Notes: generated from the sequence alone by a model not told the origin. A stretch of 64,000 bases of DNA from Ga0077555 sp050250755 (GCA_050250755.1 JBFWOB010000026.1:1-64000); one strand, 5' to 3'. Shown: positions 18,206 through 27,046, counted from the stretch's first letter. Numbers and translations: made by a program.

Positions 18206-18981
18206 GCCTTTACGCCCGGCGGCACGTATGCCGCCGTGGTGCCGCCGTCGACGGGGATCACCGTACCCGTGATGTACGCTGCCTCAGGCGACATGAGGAA
18301 GTGGATGACGTTGGCGATATCCGCCGGCTGCGCGATGCGGCCAAGTGGCGACGTACCACTGGTGCGATAGCGTGTATTGCTCCCCGGATTGAGATGCGGC
18401 GCCACCATCGGGGTTTCCGTGGTCGCAGGGGCGATAGCGTTGACGAGAACGCCGGCACTCGCGTTCTCGACGGCCCAGACCTTCGCAAGCGCGATGACCG
18501 CGGATTTGGTCGCGGCATAGGCGCCACTGTCCATCTTGTGCCTGAGGCCCGAGATCGATGCGAGGAACACCACGCGAGCCGCCTCGCCTTTGGCGCCCGC
18601 AACACGAAGCAACGGCATTGCGAACTTGGTCGAGAGCCATAGCCCCCTGACGTTGACCGCAAAAAGATCGTCGAACTCGCCGACTGGCATTGAATCGAGA
18701 GGCCCCGTGCGCAACAGCCCCGCCGACGCGACGAACCCGTTGAGACGGCCATGTCGCTTGGCGATTTCGCCAAATGCCTCGGACAGAGAGGCTTCCGAAG
18801 TCACGTCGGCACGAACCGTGTCGAGACGCGGTCCGTAGTCGCCAAATTCTTCGCGGAGCTTGGCCAGACCGGCCTCCGAGACATCGAGGGCAACCACGGT
18901 CCAGCCATCATCGAGCAGGCGTCGGGCCGCTCCGCGTCCAATGCCAGAGGCAGCTCCCGTGATGGCGGCAATGCTGGTCAT
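18202..18981 (-). CDS. Short-chain dehydrogenase/reductase
   Basis: A 259-residue classical SDR. The NAD(P)-binding Gly-x3-Gly-x-Gly (Gly-Ala-Ala-Ser-Gly-Ile-Gly) is at residues 9-15, the Asn-Val-Arg-Gly helix motif is near 110, the catalytic Ser lies in Ala-Ser-Ile-Ser-Gly and the Tyr-x3-Lys in Tyr-Ala-Ala-Thr-Lys near 155-159. An Asp at the end of strand 2 (Ala-Leu-Asp-Val-Ser) suggests NAD rather than NADP. It faces the HpsN-like gene and overlaps its stop. DHPS-type pathways use SDR enzymes together with HpsN, so a joint role is plausible, but the substrate is not readable. Confidence 0.88.
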   Translation of the reverse strand: MTSIAAITGAASGIGRGAARRLLDDGWTVVALDVSEAGLAKLREEFGDYGPRLDTVRADVTSEASLSEAFGEIAKRHGRLNGFVASAGLLRTGPLDSMPVGEFDDLFAVNVRGLWLSTKFAMPLLRVAGAKGEAARVVFLASISGLRHKMDSGAYAATKSAVIALAKVWAVENASAGVLVNAIAPATTETPMVAPHLNPGSNTRYRTSGTSPLGRIAQPADIANVIHFLMSPEAAYITGTVIPVDGGTTAAYVPPGVKA

Positions 18982-19223
18982 GATGTGGGTTCCTCATTCC
19001 TCACGCGCCGGCGCGATCGCGCTGGCTGTGCGTGAATTGAGGCGCGAGCGCATCGATTGAGTCAACCATCTGGCCGATCTTGCCAAGCGAGGTGCGCAAT
19101 CTGGCGGCGAAGACAACCGCGATGGTGCGGCGCATTACGCAATCGGCTAAAGTTTCGCCGCGAAGCGCGTTTAGCCAGCCGTGGGTGGCAGGACGCCGAT
19201 CGCGAGAAAGGATCGCCCGGGGG

Positions 19224-21254
19224 ATGGCGCAGGCAATGGCAGAAGATGGCGGTAGAGTGCCGATGTCGTCTGGGCTCCAGGCGACCCTGCTCCGTGCGCG
19301 GGAATATGCTGCCGGTCAGTCCGAGGCACAGGTCCTGCTCGAGCATCTGCTGCTCGCGCTGAGCGAAGATGCAGATGCCGCCCACGTGCTCGAGGCTTGC
19401 CAAGTCGATCTCGGGCGCCTGCGTAATGATGTCGCCGGTTATCTCGGATCGCTCAACGATCGCGTCCCGCCGGGCACGCCCGGGGCACCCGCGATCTCGT
19501 CGGCGCTGACGCAAGTCCTGAAATACGCGACGCTCGCCGCCCAACAGGGCCGCCGCAGCAGCATTGACGGCGCGATCGTCCTTGCCGCGCTGGTCGGCGA
19601 CGGGCGCTCCATGGCGGCGAGCTTCCTCAAGGCACAGGGCCTCACCTTCGATGCAGCCATTCAGGCACTCCGCCAGGCTGCAGCACGCGCGAACGGAGCA
19701 TCGCAATCGCCGGATCAAGAACCCAATCCGGCGCGCATTCAGGGGCATCCCACCCCGTCGATCAATCCGGAAGTCGCTGCTACGACGGCCCGCGCAGAGG
19801 ACATCCTCGCGCGGGCGCGCGAACGCCTCGAATCGCGAAACCAGCCCCGCCACGAGCCGCAGCACGAACAACCCACGCCAGCGGCAGGTCCCACCGCGGC
19901 ACCATACGCTGAAGCCGCTGAGGCGATACCACCACCGGCACCGCAAGTTGCTCCGACGGGGCTGGCGCGAGGACGAGATGGAGGCCAAACACCGGCCCCG
20001 ATCGATCCATTCACGCCCGCACGCAGCGCCGATCATCAGCCTCCATCGGCATCGTTCTCGGACGAGATTGCGGCGGAGGCCTCCGCGTCGCCTTTTCCGC
20101 ATCACGCGGACGAACGGGAGATCAATCGGTCAACCGCCCCTCATAGTCCGCCCGACGTGTCCGACCCGCCAGACGAGGCATCCGCGCCTCTCCATGGCGA
20201 CGAACGCGAGCCGCTCGACGAGATCCAAGAGCCGGAGCCGGAACCTACGCCAGCCATTTCGCCCACAGCATCGCGCGAGCCACGTTTTGACCGGTCCGAA
20301 ATGGCTGGCGCCCATCACAACGCCTCCGCCTCAGACCGGCGTCAGCCGCCATTCGAAATACCACCGCCTGAGCCGCAATCCGTTTCGGCCGGTTGGGCCC
20401 CGCCGCCAACCCGCCCGGCAGCACCTCCGCAACCCGGATCGCGCCCCCTTCCCCCACCGCCCCACGGCTGGTCGGCGCCACCTCTTCCACCGGGCCAACC
20501 TCCGCGCCCGCCAGGCCCACTGCAGGCGCGCCCAGGTGAAGGCGACGTCGCGTCCGCGCCCTCCCATTGGTCGCGCCCGTTTACATCGGCCGATCCGCGA
20601 AGCGAGCCGTTCGCAACGAGTTCATCCGGCTACGCGTCCTCTGCACTCGTCCCAACTCAGGCGGGAACAAGTCCAGGAGGCGCGGCGGGAAAACGGCCTG
20701 CCATTGATGCTTCGCAGGTCACGCATTCGATTCCACGTCGCCTCCGCAAAGGCCGCCCGCAGGTGATCGAAGTCTGGATCGATCGGCCGCCGATTGCCGG
20801 GAACGGTGGCTCGCGCTCGTTCGCCTTGCGTTCGGAGAACGTGGTCGCACGCGCGATCGCCGTCCGCCTGCGGCCACTGTCGGGTAAGTTCATAATTGAT
20901 GCCGCGTCCCCTGAAACACAGTGGGATCAGAGCGGAGCAGCCGGTGCCGACCGATTTGCCAGCGAGGCCGCCGTCTGGCGGTTCACCGTTACCCCGCTTC
21001 AGTCGGGGCGCGGGACACTGCAGCTTGCTATCGCAGCGCGCACGCTTGGCGCCGACGGGGTCCTCGCGGAAACCCAGCTTCCTGATGAGGCACACCAGTT
21101 GCGCGTCGCGCGCGGTTTCGGCGGCCTTCTTCGCCGCATAGCGCTGGGCTTGATCGCCGCGCTTGCCGGCATGGTTCTCATCAAGCTCGTCGAAGCCGAG
21201 ATGGGCATCGATTTTTACTACTTCTTCAAGCAGCTCCTACGCGTCCAACCTTGA
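19224..21254 (+). CDS. Membrane-anchored protein with orphan Clp N-terminal domain
   Basis: A 676-residue protein of unusual build. Residues about 14-152 form a double Clp_N repeat like the substrate/adaptor-binding head of ClpA/ClpB/ClpC (two copies of the Leu-x-x-Ala...Leu-Glu-His-Leu-Leu-Leu-Ala-Leu pattern). Residues about 153-500 are a long Pro/Ala/Arg-rich, probably disordered linker. Residues about 500-635 look like a compact beta-rich domain, and a single membrane helix lies near 640-660, followed by a short tail. There is no AAA+ ATPase or peptidase part. The start is uncertain: 19224 and 19263 are both possible, and longer frames add unlikely sequence. Function unknown; it could tether Clp substrates or adaptors to the membrane. 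Confidence 0.75.
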   Translation: MAQAMAEDGGRVPMSSGLQATLLRAREYAAGQSEAQVLLEHLLLALSEDADAAHVLEACQVDLGRLRNDVAGYLGSLNDRVPPGTPGAPAISSALTQVLKYATLAAQQGRRSSIDGAIVLAALVGDGRSMAASFLKAQGLTFDAAIQALRQAAARANGASQSPDQEPNPARIQGHPTPSINPEVAATTARAEDILARARERLESRNQPRHEPQHEQPTPAAGPTAAPYAEAAEAIPPPAPQVAPTGLARGRDGGQTPAPIDPFTPARSADHQPPSASFSDEIAAEASASPFPHHADEREINRSTAPHSPPDVSDPPDEASAPLHGDEREPLDEIQEPEPEPTPAISPTASREPRFDRSEMAGAHHNASASDRRQPPFEIPPPEPQSVSAGWAPPPTRPAAPPQPGSRPLPPPPHGWSAPPLPPGQPPRPPGPLQARPGEGDVASAPSHWSRPFTSADPRSEPFATSSSGYASSALVPTQAGTSPGGAAGKRPAIDASQVTHSIPRRLRKGRPQVIEVWIDRPPIAGNGGSRSFALRSENVVARAIAVRLRPLSGKFIIDAASPETQWDQSGAAGADRFASEAAVWRFTVTPLQSGRGTLQLAIAARTLGADGVLAETQLPDEAHQLRVARGFGGLLRRIALGLIAALAGMVLIKLVEAEMGIDFYYFFKQLLRVQP

Positions 21255-21435
21255 CCTTCGCCGCAGGGCAAGGGCCGCGACGACGGTATTTTAGCGGTAC
21301 CCAAAGAGTAGCCCAATTCGCTAATGCGGTTTCATCCGGCGGCAGCCCGGTAGCCATCGCCTGCCGCGCGATGCTAGCGTTTGCCCGGACGCCGCGCACG
21401 AGGCCGGCCCTAGACTGAACGAGGAGATACGTCCC

Positions 21436-21747
21436 ATGATCCACGTCGTTGCCATCATCACGGCCAAACCCGGCATGCGCGATGCGGTTTTGAAGGAATT
21501 CCGCGCCAACATGCCCGCAGTGCACGCCGAGAAGGGCTGCGTCGAATACGGCCCCACAATCGACGCCGAAGGCATGGGCGCGGTGCAGACGGCATTCGGT
21601 TCCGACACCTTCGTCGTAATCGAGAAGTGGGCCACCATGGACGACCTCAAGGCGCATGGCGGTGCTCCTCACATGAAGGCCTATGCCGCCAAGGTGAAGG
21701 ACATGCTGGCCAATCGGATCATTCACGTGTTGACGCCGGCCGCCTGA
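21436..21747 (+). CDS. Antibiotic-biosynthesis-monooxygenase (ABM)-fold protein
   Basis: A 103-residue protein with the ABM dimeric alpha-beta barrel pattern: a first strand with Ile-His-Val-Val-Ala-Ile-Ile, a helix, the Gly-Cys-Val-Glu-Tyr motif (normally Gly-Cys-x-x-Tyr) near residue 35, and the Phe-Val-Val-Ile-Glu-Lys-Trp-Ala strand with the following His-x(n)-His region. Such proteins include quinol monooxygenases (YgiN-like) and many of unknown substrate. GAGGAG lies about ten bases upstream of the ATG. The selB gene begins 14 bases after its stop, so the two are probably co-transcribed, an unusual partner for selB. Confidence 0.85.
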   Translation: MIHVVAIITAKPGMRDAVLKEFRANMPAVHAEKGCVEYGPTIDAEGMGAVQTAFGSDTFVVIEKWATMDDLKAHGGAPHMKAYAAKVKDMLANRIIHVLTPAA

Positions 21748-21760
21748 GGCCAATCCGTCC

Positions 21761-23692
21761 ATGATCGTTGGAACTGCGGGCCATATCGACCACGGCAAGA
21801 CGCTCCTCGTCAAAGCCCTGACCGGCATCGACTGCGATAGGCTGAAAGAGGAGAAGGCCCGCGGGATCACGATCGAACTCGGCTTTGCCTATACGCCCTT
21901 GCCAGGCGGCGGGACGCTTGGCTTTGTCGATGTGCCGGGCCATGAGCGCTTCGTACACACGATGCTCGCTGGCGCGGCCTCCATCGACTTTGTCGTGCTG
22001 GTCGTTGCCGCTGACGACGGGGTCATGCCGCAAACCCGCGAGCACCTGCAGATCCTGGATCTGCTTGGGCTCGCGGACGGCCTTGTCGCGATCAACAAGG
22101 TGGACCTCGTCGACGAGGCTCGGCTCGACGAAGTCGAGAACGAGATGCGGTCCGCGCTCGCCGGCACGTCTCTCGCAGACGCCGATATTCTCCGAGTTTC
22201 GGCCGCGACCGGTGTCGGTGTCCCTGCGTTGAAGGAAAGGCTCAACGAGGAAGCTCTGAGCCGGCCCGAGCGCGCGACGCGCGGCGCCTTCCGTATGGCT
22301 GTCGATCGTTCGTTCACTGTGGCGGGCGCGGGTACGGTGGTCACCGGCGTGGTCATGTCCGGCAAAGTCGCAACGGGAGAGACAGTCGCCGCATTACCCG
22401 CGGGTGTGCAGGGTCGAGTCCGTGGTATCCACGCACTCGGAAAGGCATCCGAAACCGGGTTGGCTGGTCAGCGTGTTGCGCTGAACATTGCAGGCGTCGA
22501 TCGTCAAGCCGTGGCGCGCGGCCATTGGCTCCTGTCGCCCGAGCAGCAATCGGCCAGCGCACGTTTCGACGCAAAATTCAGACTGCTCGACAGCGAGCCG
22601 CGCGTGCTGCGGACGTGGGCACCGATCCATCTGCACGTCGGAACGAGCGCAATCGAAGCGCGGATCGTTCTCCTCGAGGGCGAGACGCTGGCGCCGGGCC
22701 AGTCGGGTCTAGTCCAGATCGTGAGTACAAGCCCTCTTCCCATCCGAGCGGGAGATCGCTTCGTTGCGCGCGACGCAGGCGGAGAACGGACGATCGGCGG
22801 CGGCGCCATTGTCGATCCGGCGGCACCGCAGCGGTTTCGGCGCACGCCTGCACGCCTCGCGGCCCTTGCCGCCATGGCCGAGCCGGACGCGGCGGTCGCA
22901 CTCGATGCGCTGCTCGATCTTCCCCCCGGTATCATCGACCTGACGTCCTTTGCAATTGGCCGGGGACTTGCCGTTGCCGAGATTGACGAACTGATCGAAG
23001 AGGTGGAGCCAGCAGTGGCCGAGAGCCAAGGGCACCGATATGCGGCCCGCGCCAACGTCCTGGACAACTTCGCTGCCCAACTCGCCGACCGCCTCGCGCA
23101 GTTCCATGCAACCTCGCCGGAGCGGCCCGGGATGGCGGAAGATTCGCTGCGCCTGGCCATCGCCACGCGTCTCACGCGCCCGCAAATGAAAGCTCTGCTG
23201 GCATTGCTCGCGCCGCGCGGTGAGATTGTCGCGCAAGGTGGTCTTGTCCGGCGGGCGAGCCATTCCTCGAGCCTTGGGGCCGCCGATCAGCGTCTCTGGG
23301 AGCGGCTGGAGGCCGCGATCGGGGCTGACCATCGGTACCGTCCCCCGCAAGTTCGCGAGCTTGCCGAGGTGACCGGCCAGCCCATCACCACCATCCGCAA
23401 GCTCTTGAAGACGATGGCGCGCCTTGGCGCTGTCGTCGAAGTTGCGAGCGACCGCTTTTTTCTCAAGCCTGCCTTATTGGAACTCGGGCAGATGGCTGGC
23501 GAGCTTGCCGAGGGAAATGCCGGAAAAACATTCACTGCCGCCGAATTCCGCGACCGGGCCGGTTCGGGCCGCAGCGTCGGCATCCAGATCCTCGAGCATT
23601 TCGACCGCCGCGGCCTGACTTTACGGCAGGGCGACGCCCGACGCGTGGTCAAGGACCCGGCGATCGTTTTCGGCGAACGCGCCTCTCGATAA
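21761..23692 (+). CDS. selB: Selenocysteine-specific elongation factor SelB
   Basis: A 643-residue translation GTPase that delivers Sec-tRNA to UGA codons marked by a SECIS hairpin. The GTPase motifs are Gly-His-Ile-Asp-His-Gly-Lys-Thr (residues 7-14), Asp-Val-Pro-Gly-His-Glu and Asn-Lys-Val-Asp; EF-Tu-like domains 2 and 3 follow, and the C-terminal third (about 400-640) contains the winged-helix repeats that bind SECIS. Length matches bacterial SelB. The usual partner selA is not adjacent, and no tRNA-Sec or selD is in the window, so the rest of the pathway must be elsewhere if it works. No selenoprotein gene with an in-frame UGA was recognised here. Confidence 0.95.
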   Translation: MIVGTAGHIDHGKTLLVKALTGIDCDRLKEEKARGITIELGFAYTPLPGGGTLGFVDVPGHERFVHTMLAGAASIDFVVLVVAADDGVMPQTREHLQILDLLGLADGLVAINKVDLVDEARLDEVENEMRSALAGTSLADADILRVSAATGVGVPALKERLNEEALSRPERATRGAFRMAVDRSFTVAGAGTVVTGVVMSGKVATGETVAALPAGVQGRVRGIHALGKASETGLAGQRVALNIAGVDRQAVARGHWLLSPEQQSASARFDAKFRLLDSEPRVLRTWAPIHLHVGTSAIEARIVLLEGETLAPGQSGLVQIVSTSPLPIRAGDRFVARDAGGERTIGGGAIVDPAAPQRFRRTPARLAALAAMAEPDAAVALDALLDLPPGIIDLTSFAIGRGLAVAEIDELIEEVEPAVAESQGHRYAARANVLDNFAAQLADRLAQFHATSPERPGMAEDSLRLAIATRLTRPQMKALLALLAPRGEIVAQGGLVRRASHSSSLGAADQRLWERLEAAIGADHRYRPPQVRELAEVTGQPITTIRKLLKTMARLGAVVEVASDRFFLKPALLELGQMAGELAEGNAGKTFTAAEFRDRAGSGRSVGIQILEHFDRRGLTLRQGDARRVVKDPAIVFGERASR

Positions 23693-23786
23693 CCTTTCCC
23701 CGCGACGACGCGAAGGCGAGCATAAAAAAAGCGCTCGCTACTCAAGAAAACAAATAGACGGAAATTGAGCGCCCTCTTAAGAAATG

Positions 23787-23811
23787 CCGCCGTGAATGAC
23801 GGGGCGGTTTT
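23787..23811 (+). terminator. Possible terminator after selB
   Basis: An imperfect hairpin (CCGCCGT / ACGG-GG-CGG, with a two-base bulge) is followed by TTTT. It sits about 95 bases after the selB stop and 33 bases before the SET-domain gene. The fold is modest, so this is a weak call. Confidence 0.35.
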
Positions 23812-23843
23812 CAGCTCGTGTCGTCTTCGTGAGGGTCAACTCG

Positions 23844-24278
23844 ATGCTCCTGGTGCCAACGATCGTTGCTCCCAGTCCGATTGCCGGATTTGGGCTGTAT
23901 GCTGCCGAGCCGATACCGGCCGGAACCGTATGGTGGAAGTTCGTCGAAGGGTTCGACAAGGTGTTGACCCCGGCCGAGGTGGAGGCTCTCCCACCGCTCG
24001 CGAAGTCGCACATCACGACTTACGCTTATCTCTGGAAAGGCTGCTGGATCCATTGTGCGGACCACGCCATTTTCACCAACCACTCCGACAATCCGAATAG
24101 CTACGGTATCTATCCGAATGCCGACGTTTTTGGCTGGTCGGTCGCCAAACGCGATATAGCCAAAGGCGAAGAGATCACCGAAGATTACCGTACTTTTTGC
24201 GATGACTGGGAAAGCTATCCGTTTCTTATGCCCCCCGTCGCCAACGGTGCCGGACCTTTATCGATCGGCGCTGCATAA
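23844..24278 (+). CDS. SET-domain protein
   Basis: A 144-residue stand-alone SET domain. It shows the family's opening Gly-x-Gly-Leu-Tyr-Ala (Gly-Phe-Gly-Leu-Tyr-Ala, about 15-20), the core Asn-His-Ser motif (Phe-Thr-Asn-His-Ser, about 75-79) and the closing Glu-Glu-Ile-Thr-Glu-Asp-Tyr (about 112-118), which together form the SAM-binding pseudoknot of lysine methyltransferases. Small bacterial SET proteins of this kind are widespread and mostly without known substrate. GAGGGTC precedes the ATG at 23844; an upstream in-frame ATG adds 16 unsupported residues. A GC-rich hairpin follows the stop. Confidence 0.85.
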   Translation: MLLVPTIVAPSPIAGFGLYAAEPIPAGTVWWKFVEGFDKVLTPAEVEALPPLAKSHITTYAYLWKGCWIHCADHAIFTNHSDNPNSYGIYPNADVFGWSVAKRDIAKGEEITEDYRTFCDDWESYPFLMPPVANGAGPLSIGAA

Positions 24279-24286
24279 TGTGTCGG

Positions 24287-24318
24287 AGCCCTCGCCTCGT
24301 ATAATACGGGCGAGGGCT
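24287..24318. terminator. GC-rich hairpin between convergent genes
   Basis: A 10-base-pair inverted repeat (AGCCCTCGCC / GGCGAGGGCT) with a 12-base AT-rich loop lies just after the SET gene and in front of the end of the convergent TRIC-family gene. No T-run follows on either strand, so it may be a Rho-dependent or stabilising structure. Position between converging genes supports a termination role. Confidence 0.55.
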
Positions 24319-24368
24319 GATCTCCCATCGGGCGCTTTTACCGGCACTTCGATCAACGCAGCCGCCTG

Positions 24369-25019
24369 TCAGTGAAGCGTGTCCGTGTAAACGAACTTGG
24401 GCATACTCCAGCCAAAGCGAAGGGCTAGCAGCCGCAGCGTCAGCCCAACCGTCATCGCACATAACATCACGAGATCCTGCGGCCCCCCGAGAAACCGCCC
24501 GAGCACATAGACACCACCAGTCACAATCGACACGGTCGCATATAGCTCGGCACGAAACACGAGCGGTACCTCGGTGCACAGCACGTCGCGTAGAATTCCA
24601 CCAACACAGCCGGTGATCATGCCTGACGCGATCACCACCACCATCGGCATATCCATGCCAACAGCAATGCTGCAGCCGATGACGGTGAAAACAACGAGTC
24701 CGACAGCATCCAGGAATAGAAACAGACGGCGCAAATGGTGCATGTGCCGGGCGATAAAGATCGTCGCCAGCGCGGCGGCGCCTGTAATCAGAAGATATGA
24801 GGGGTGCTCGACCCATGTCAGCGGATAGCGCCCCAACAGAACGTCTCGAACCGATCCGCCACCCAGCGCGGTAATGGAGCCTAGCAAAGCGACACCGAAC
24901 CAATCCATGTGACGTCGCCCCGCCGCCAATGCCGCAGTCATCGCTTCCGCCACAATGGCAATGATGTAGAGCACATGGAGAAGCTGGGCGGGGTGTAGGC
25001 CCGAAAGGTTATCGATCAT
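24369..25019 (-). CDS. TRIC/UPF0126 family membrane protein (YadS/YicG-like)
   Basis: A 216-residue membrane protein made of two homologous three-helix repeats plus a seventh helix. Each repeat carries the family's glycine-rich motif before Arg-Asp: Gly-Gly-Gly-Ser-Val-Arg-Asp near residue 55 and Gly-Gly-Ile-Leu-Arg-Asp near 140. Proteins of this family are related to animal TRIC channels and form trimeric potassium-type channels; some members have been proposed to carry glycine. It ends about 50 bases from the hairpin behind the SET gene. No co-transcribed partner that would show the substrate. Confidence 0.88.
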   Translation of the reverse strand: MIDNLSGLHPAQLLHVLYIIAIVAEAMTAALAAGRRHMDWFGVALLGSITALGGGSVRDVLLGRYPLTWVEHPSYLLITGAAALATIFIARHMHHLRRLFLFLDAVGLVVFTVIGCSIAVGMDMPMVVVIASGMITGCVGGILRDVLCTEVPLVFRAELYATVSIVTGGVYVLGRFLGGPQDLVMLCAMTVGLTLRLLALRFGWSMPKFVYTDTLH

Positions 25020-25103
25020 CGGTCTCTATCGTTCCGCAAGCCTGCGTAAGCCCTGACCGCTCTGCAGAATCGGGCGGCCGGACACCCTCATACGGCCCCA
25101 GTT

Positions 25104-26225
25104 TTAATGCTGTGGAAAGCCCGGGAGGGTGGGCATGTCGGACGAGCGCAATCCCAGCGCCTTGAAGCGCGTCCCCATACCTTGGGGCGACATCAGGCGC
25201 GCAACCCCCATTTCGATCTCGCCGGCGCGCGCTGGGTTCGCCGACATGAGACGAGACCCACGCTCAATGGCGCCAAGCGATCCGAGGAACTCGGCCTGGG
25301 TCGCCAACCGCTCGACCATGACCCTGCCATTGGTGAGCGCCGCCGCTGCCGCTTCGAAATCGACCATCGCTGTCAGATCGGCCTCGCCGGGCGCGGCAAG
25401 AGGCGGCTCGCTCCGATGTTGTCGAACCGCTTGGAGTGTATCGCCGAACCCGGTGGCCTCGTGGCCGTAATCGATAAAGAGCGCCCCAAGCGGACTGCCA
25501 GCAGCGATCGCGGCGAGCGTTTCCGAGAGAGGCGCGAAATCTCGCAGCTCGAGCACTGATCCGATTGGAGCAGCATGGGCTAACGATGGCAGTGCTTCCC
25601 GCCAGCACGCGGCCTTCGATCCGAACGTAAGCGTCCCCCTCACGTCGAGCTCGACGGTTATCTCGTGCCAGCCGTCCCCTTCCCGCATCAGTTGCGTGAT
25701 CGGCAGCACGTCCAAAAACTCGTTCGCGAGCAGGATCGTCGGCGCCGGCTTTATCTCTGCAGCCTCAGCCAACCAGCGCACATCGACGGTTGTCTGCGCC
25801 AGCGTCTGACGTTGCATGTCCCGAAGCACCGGACTGGCCTCGACGAGCACAACCCGGGCCGCATTCGAGAAACCTTTGACGCGTTGCGTCGCCCGCAAGG
25901 CATCGGCCATCATCGTGCCACACCCAGGACCAAGCTCGACGAGTTGGAAAGGCGCCGGCGACCCCATCTGCTGCCAGACGACCGCGGCCCACAGCCCGAG
26001 CAGTTCACCGAACACCTGGCTGATCTCTGGCGCCGTAATAAAGTCGCCTGCCGCGCCGATCGCCCGACGCGCGCGATAATAGCCATGCTCCGGGTGCGAT
26101 AAGCAGAGCGTCATGTATTCGCGAACAGTAATCGGCCCGCTATCTGCGATGCGGCGCGCGATCAGGCGCGCCAAGGGCGTCGCGGCAACGGGCCTGCTCG
26201 GATCTGGCGCACTCTCTACGCTCAT
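25104..26225 (-). CDS. SAM-dependent methyltransferase, MidA/NDUFAF7 family
   Basis: A 373-residue methyltransferase of the class that includes mitochondrial NDUFAF7, which methylates an arginine on a complex I subunit. The SAM-binding loop is Val-Glu-Leu-Gly-Pro-Gly-Cys-Gly-Thr near residues 90-98, and the Asp-Tyr-Gly-His motif near 255 is typical. The chosen ATG at 26225 overlaps the lgt stop as ATGA; the longer frame runs 46 residues into lgt and has no matching family sequence. lgt-midA pairing is common in this order of bacteria. The bacterial substrate is not certain. Confidence 0.9.
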   Translation of the reverse strand: MSVESAPDPSRPVAATPLARLIARRIADSGPITVREYMTLCLSHPEHGYYRARRAIGAAGDFITAPEISQVFGELLGLWAAVVWQQMGSPAPFQLVELGPGCGTMMADALRATQRVKGFSNAARVVLVEASPVLRDMQRQTLAQTTVDVRWLAEAAEIKPAPTILLANEFLDVLPITQLMREGDGWHEITVELDVRGTLTFGSKAACWREALPSLAHAAPIGSVLELRDFAPLSETLAAIAAGSPLGALFIDYGHEATGFGDTLQAVRQHRSEPPLAAPGEADLTAMVDFEAAAAALTNGRVMVERLATQAEFLGSLGAIERGSRLMSANPARAGEIEMGVARLMSPQGMGTRFKALGLRSSDMPTLPGFPQH

Positions 26226-27046
26226 CGCACCTCCGGCTTCGGTCGGGGAACGACCCACATGGCGATCACGCCGACGATAACCATCGGAACAGAATAGAGC
26301 ATGCCGGACGTCAGCCACTGCGATCCAAGGATGCCGCTGTAATCTTCCTTGAAGAGCTCGCACACCATGCGAAATGCGCCGTAACCCGCCAGGAAGGCCG
26401 CGCCCGTCAAGCCCGGAACCTTGAGCGATCCGCGGCTATGGGTGAGCCACCGCAGAATAAGAAAAAGCACCAGACCTTCGAGTGCGGCCTCATAAAGCTG
26501 CACCGGATGGCGAGGTAGCGGACCAGCTCCGGGAAATGCCATGGCCCAGGGCACGTCACTGATGCGCCCGATCACCTCAGCGTTGATGAAGTTAGCGGTC
26601 CGTCCGAAAAAAAGACCGAACGGCACCGCCGCCGCCGCAATATCGAAAACCGAAAGCGGGTTCACGCCGCGCATCCGCGCAAAGATCCACATCGCCCCGA
26701 TGCTACCGAGCAGGCCGCCGTGGAAGGCCATGCCGCCCTGCCAGATCTTCAGGATTTCGAGCGGATGGCTGAAATAGTAGCCCGGCTCATAAAGCAGAAT
26801 GTGGCCAAGCCGCCCGCCAACGACAACACCGATCGCGATCCAGGCGAAGAGATCGTCAGCGACATCCGGCGGCAGCGGGGGCTTGTTTCCCAGCCACAGC
26901 CGATCGGTCACCAGAAGTCGTTTGATATAGAGCCAGCCGAGAAGCAGGCCGGCGACGTAGGCGAGACCATACCACTTGATCGCAACTGGCCCGATCGAGA
27001 TGGCCACCGGATCAATCGCCGGATAGGGAATTGCCAGCATGCCCAT
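26222..27046 (-). CDS. lgt: Prolipoprotein diacylglyceryl transferase Lgt
   Basis: A 274-residue inner-membrane enzyme that transfers diacylglycerol from phosphatidylglycerol to the lipobox Cys of prolipoproteins. It has about seven membrane segments, a His-Gly-Gly-Leu-Leu motif near residue 105, the Lgt signature Arg-Thr-Ala-Asn-Phe-Ile-Asn-Ala-Glu near 145, and His-Pro-x-Gln-Leu-Tyr-Glu near 180. Translation may start at 27046 or at the ATG two codons later; AAGGGA stands just upstream of the first. It overlaps midA by four bases and is divergent from ubiK. Confidence 0.95.
   Translation of the reverse strand: MGMLAIPYPAIDPVAISIGPVAIKWYGLAYVAGLLLGWLYIKRLLVTDRLWLGNKPPLPPDVADDLFAWIAIGVVVGGRLGHILLYEPGYYFSHPLEILKIWQGGMAFHGGLLGSIGAMWIFARMRGVNPLSVFDIAAAAVPFGLFFGRTANFINAEVIGRISDVPWAMAFPGAGPLPRHPVQLYEAALEGLVLFLILRWLTHSRGSLKVPGLTGAAFLAGYGAFRMVCELFKEDYSGILGSQWLTSGMLYSVPMVIVGVIAMWVVPRPKPEVR

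Noticed and set aside
23716..23738. Inverted repeat GCGAGC/GCTCGC around an A-rich loop after selB
   Set aside because: Only six base pairs, with the A-tract inside the loop and no T-run after it; not convincing as a terminator or a SECIS/tRNA-Sec remnant.
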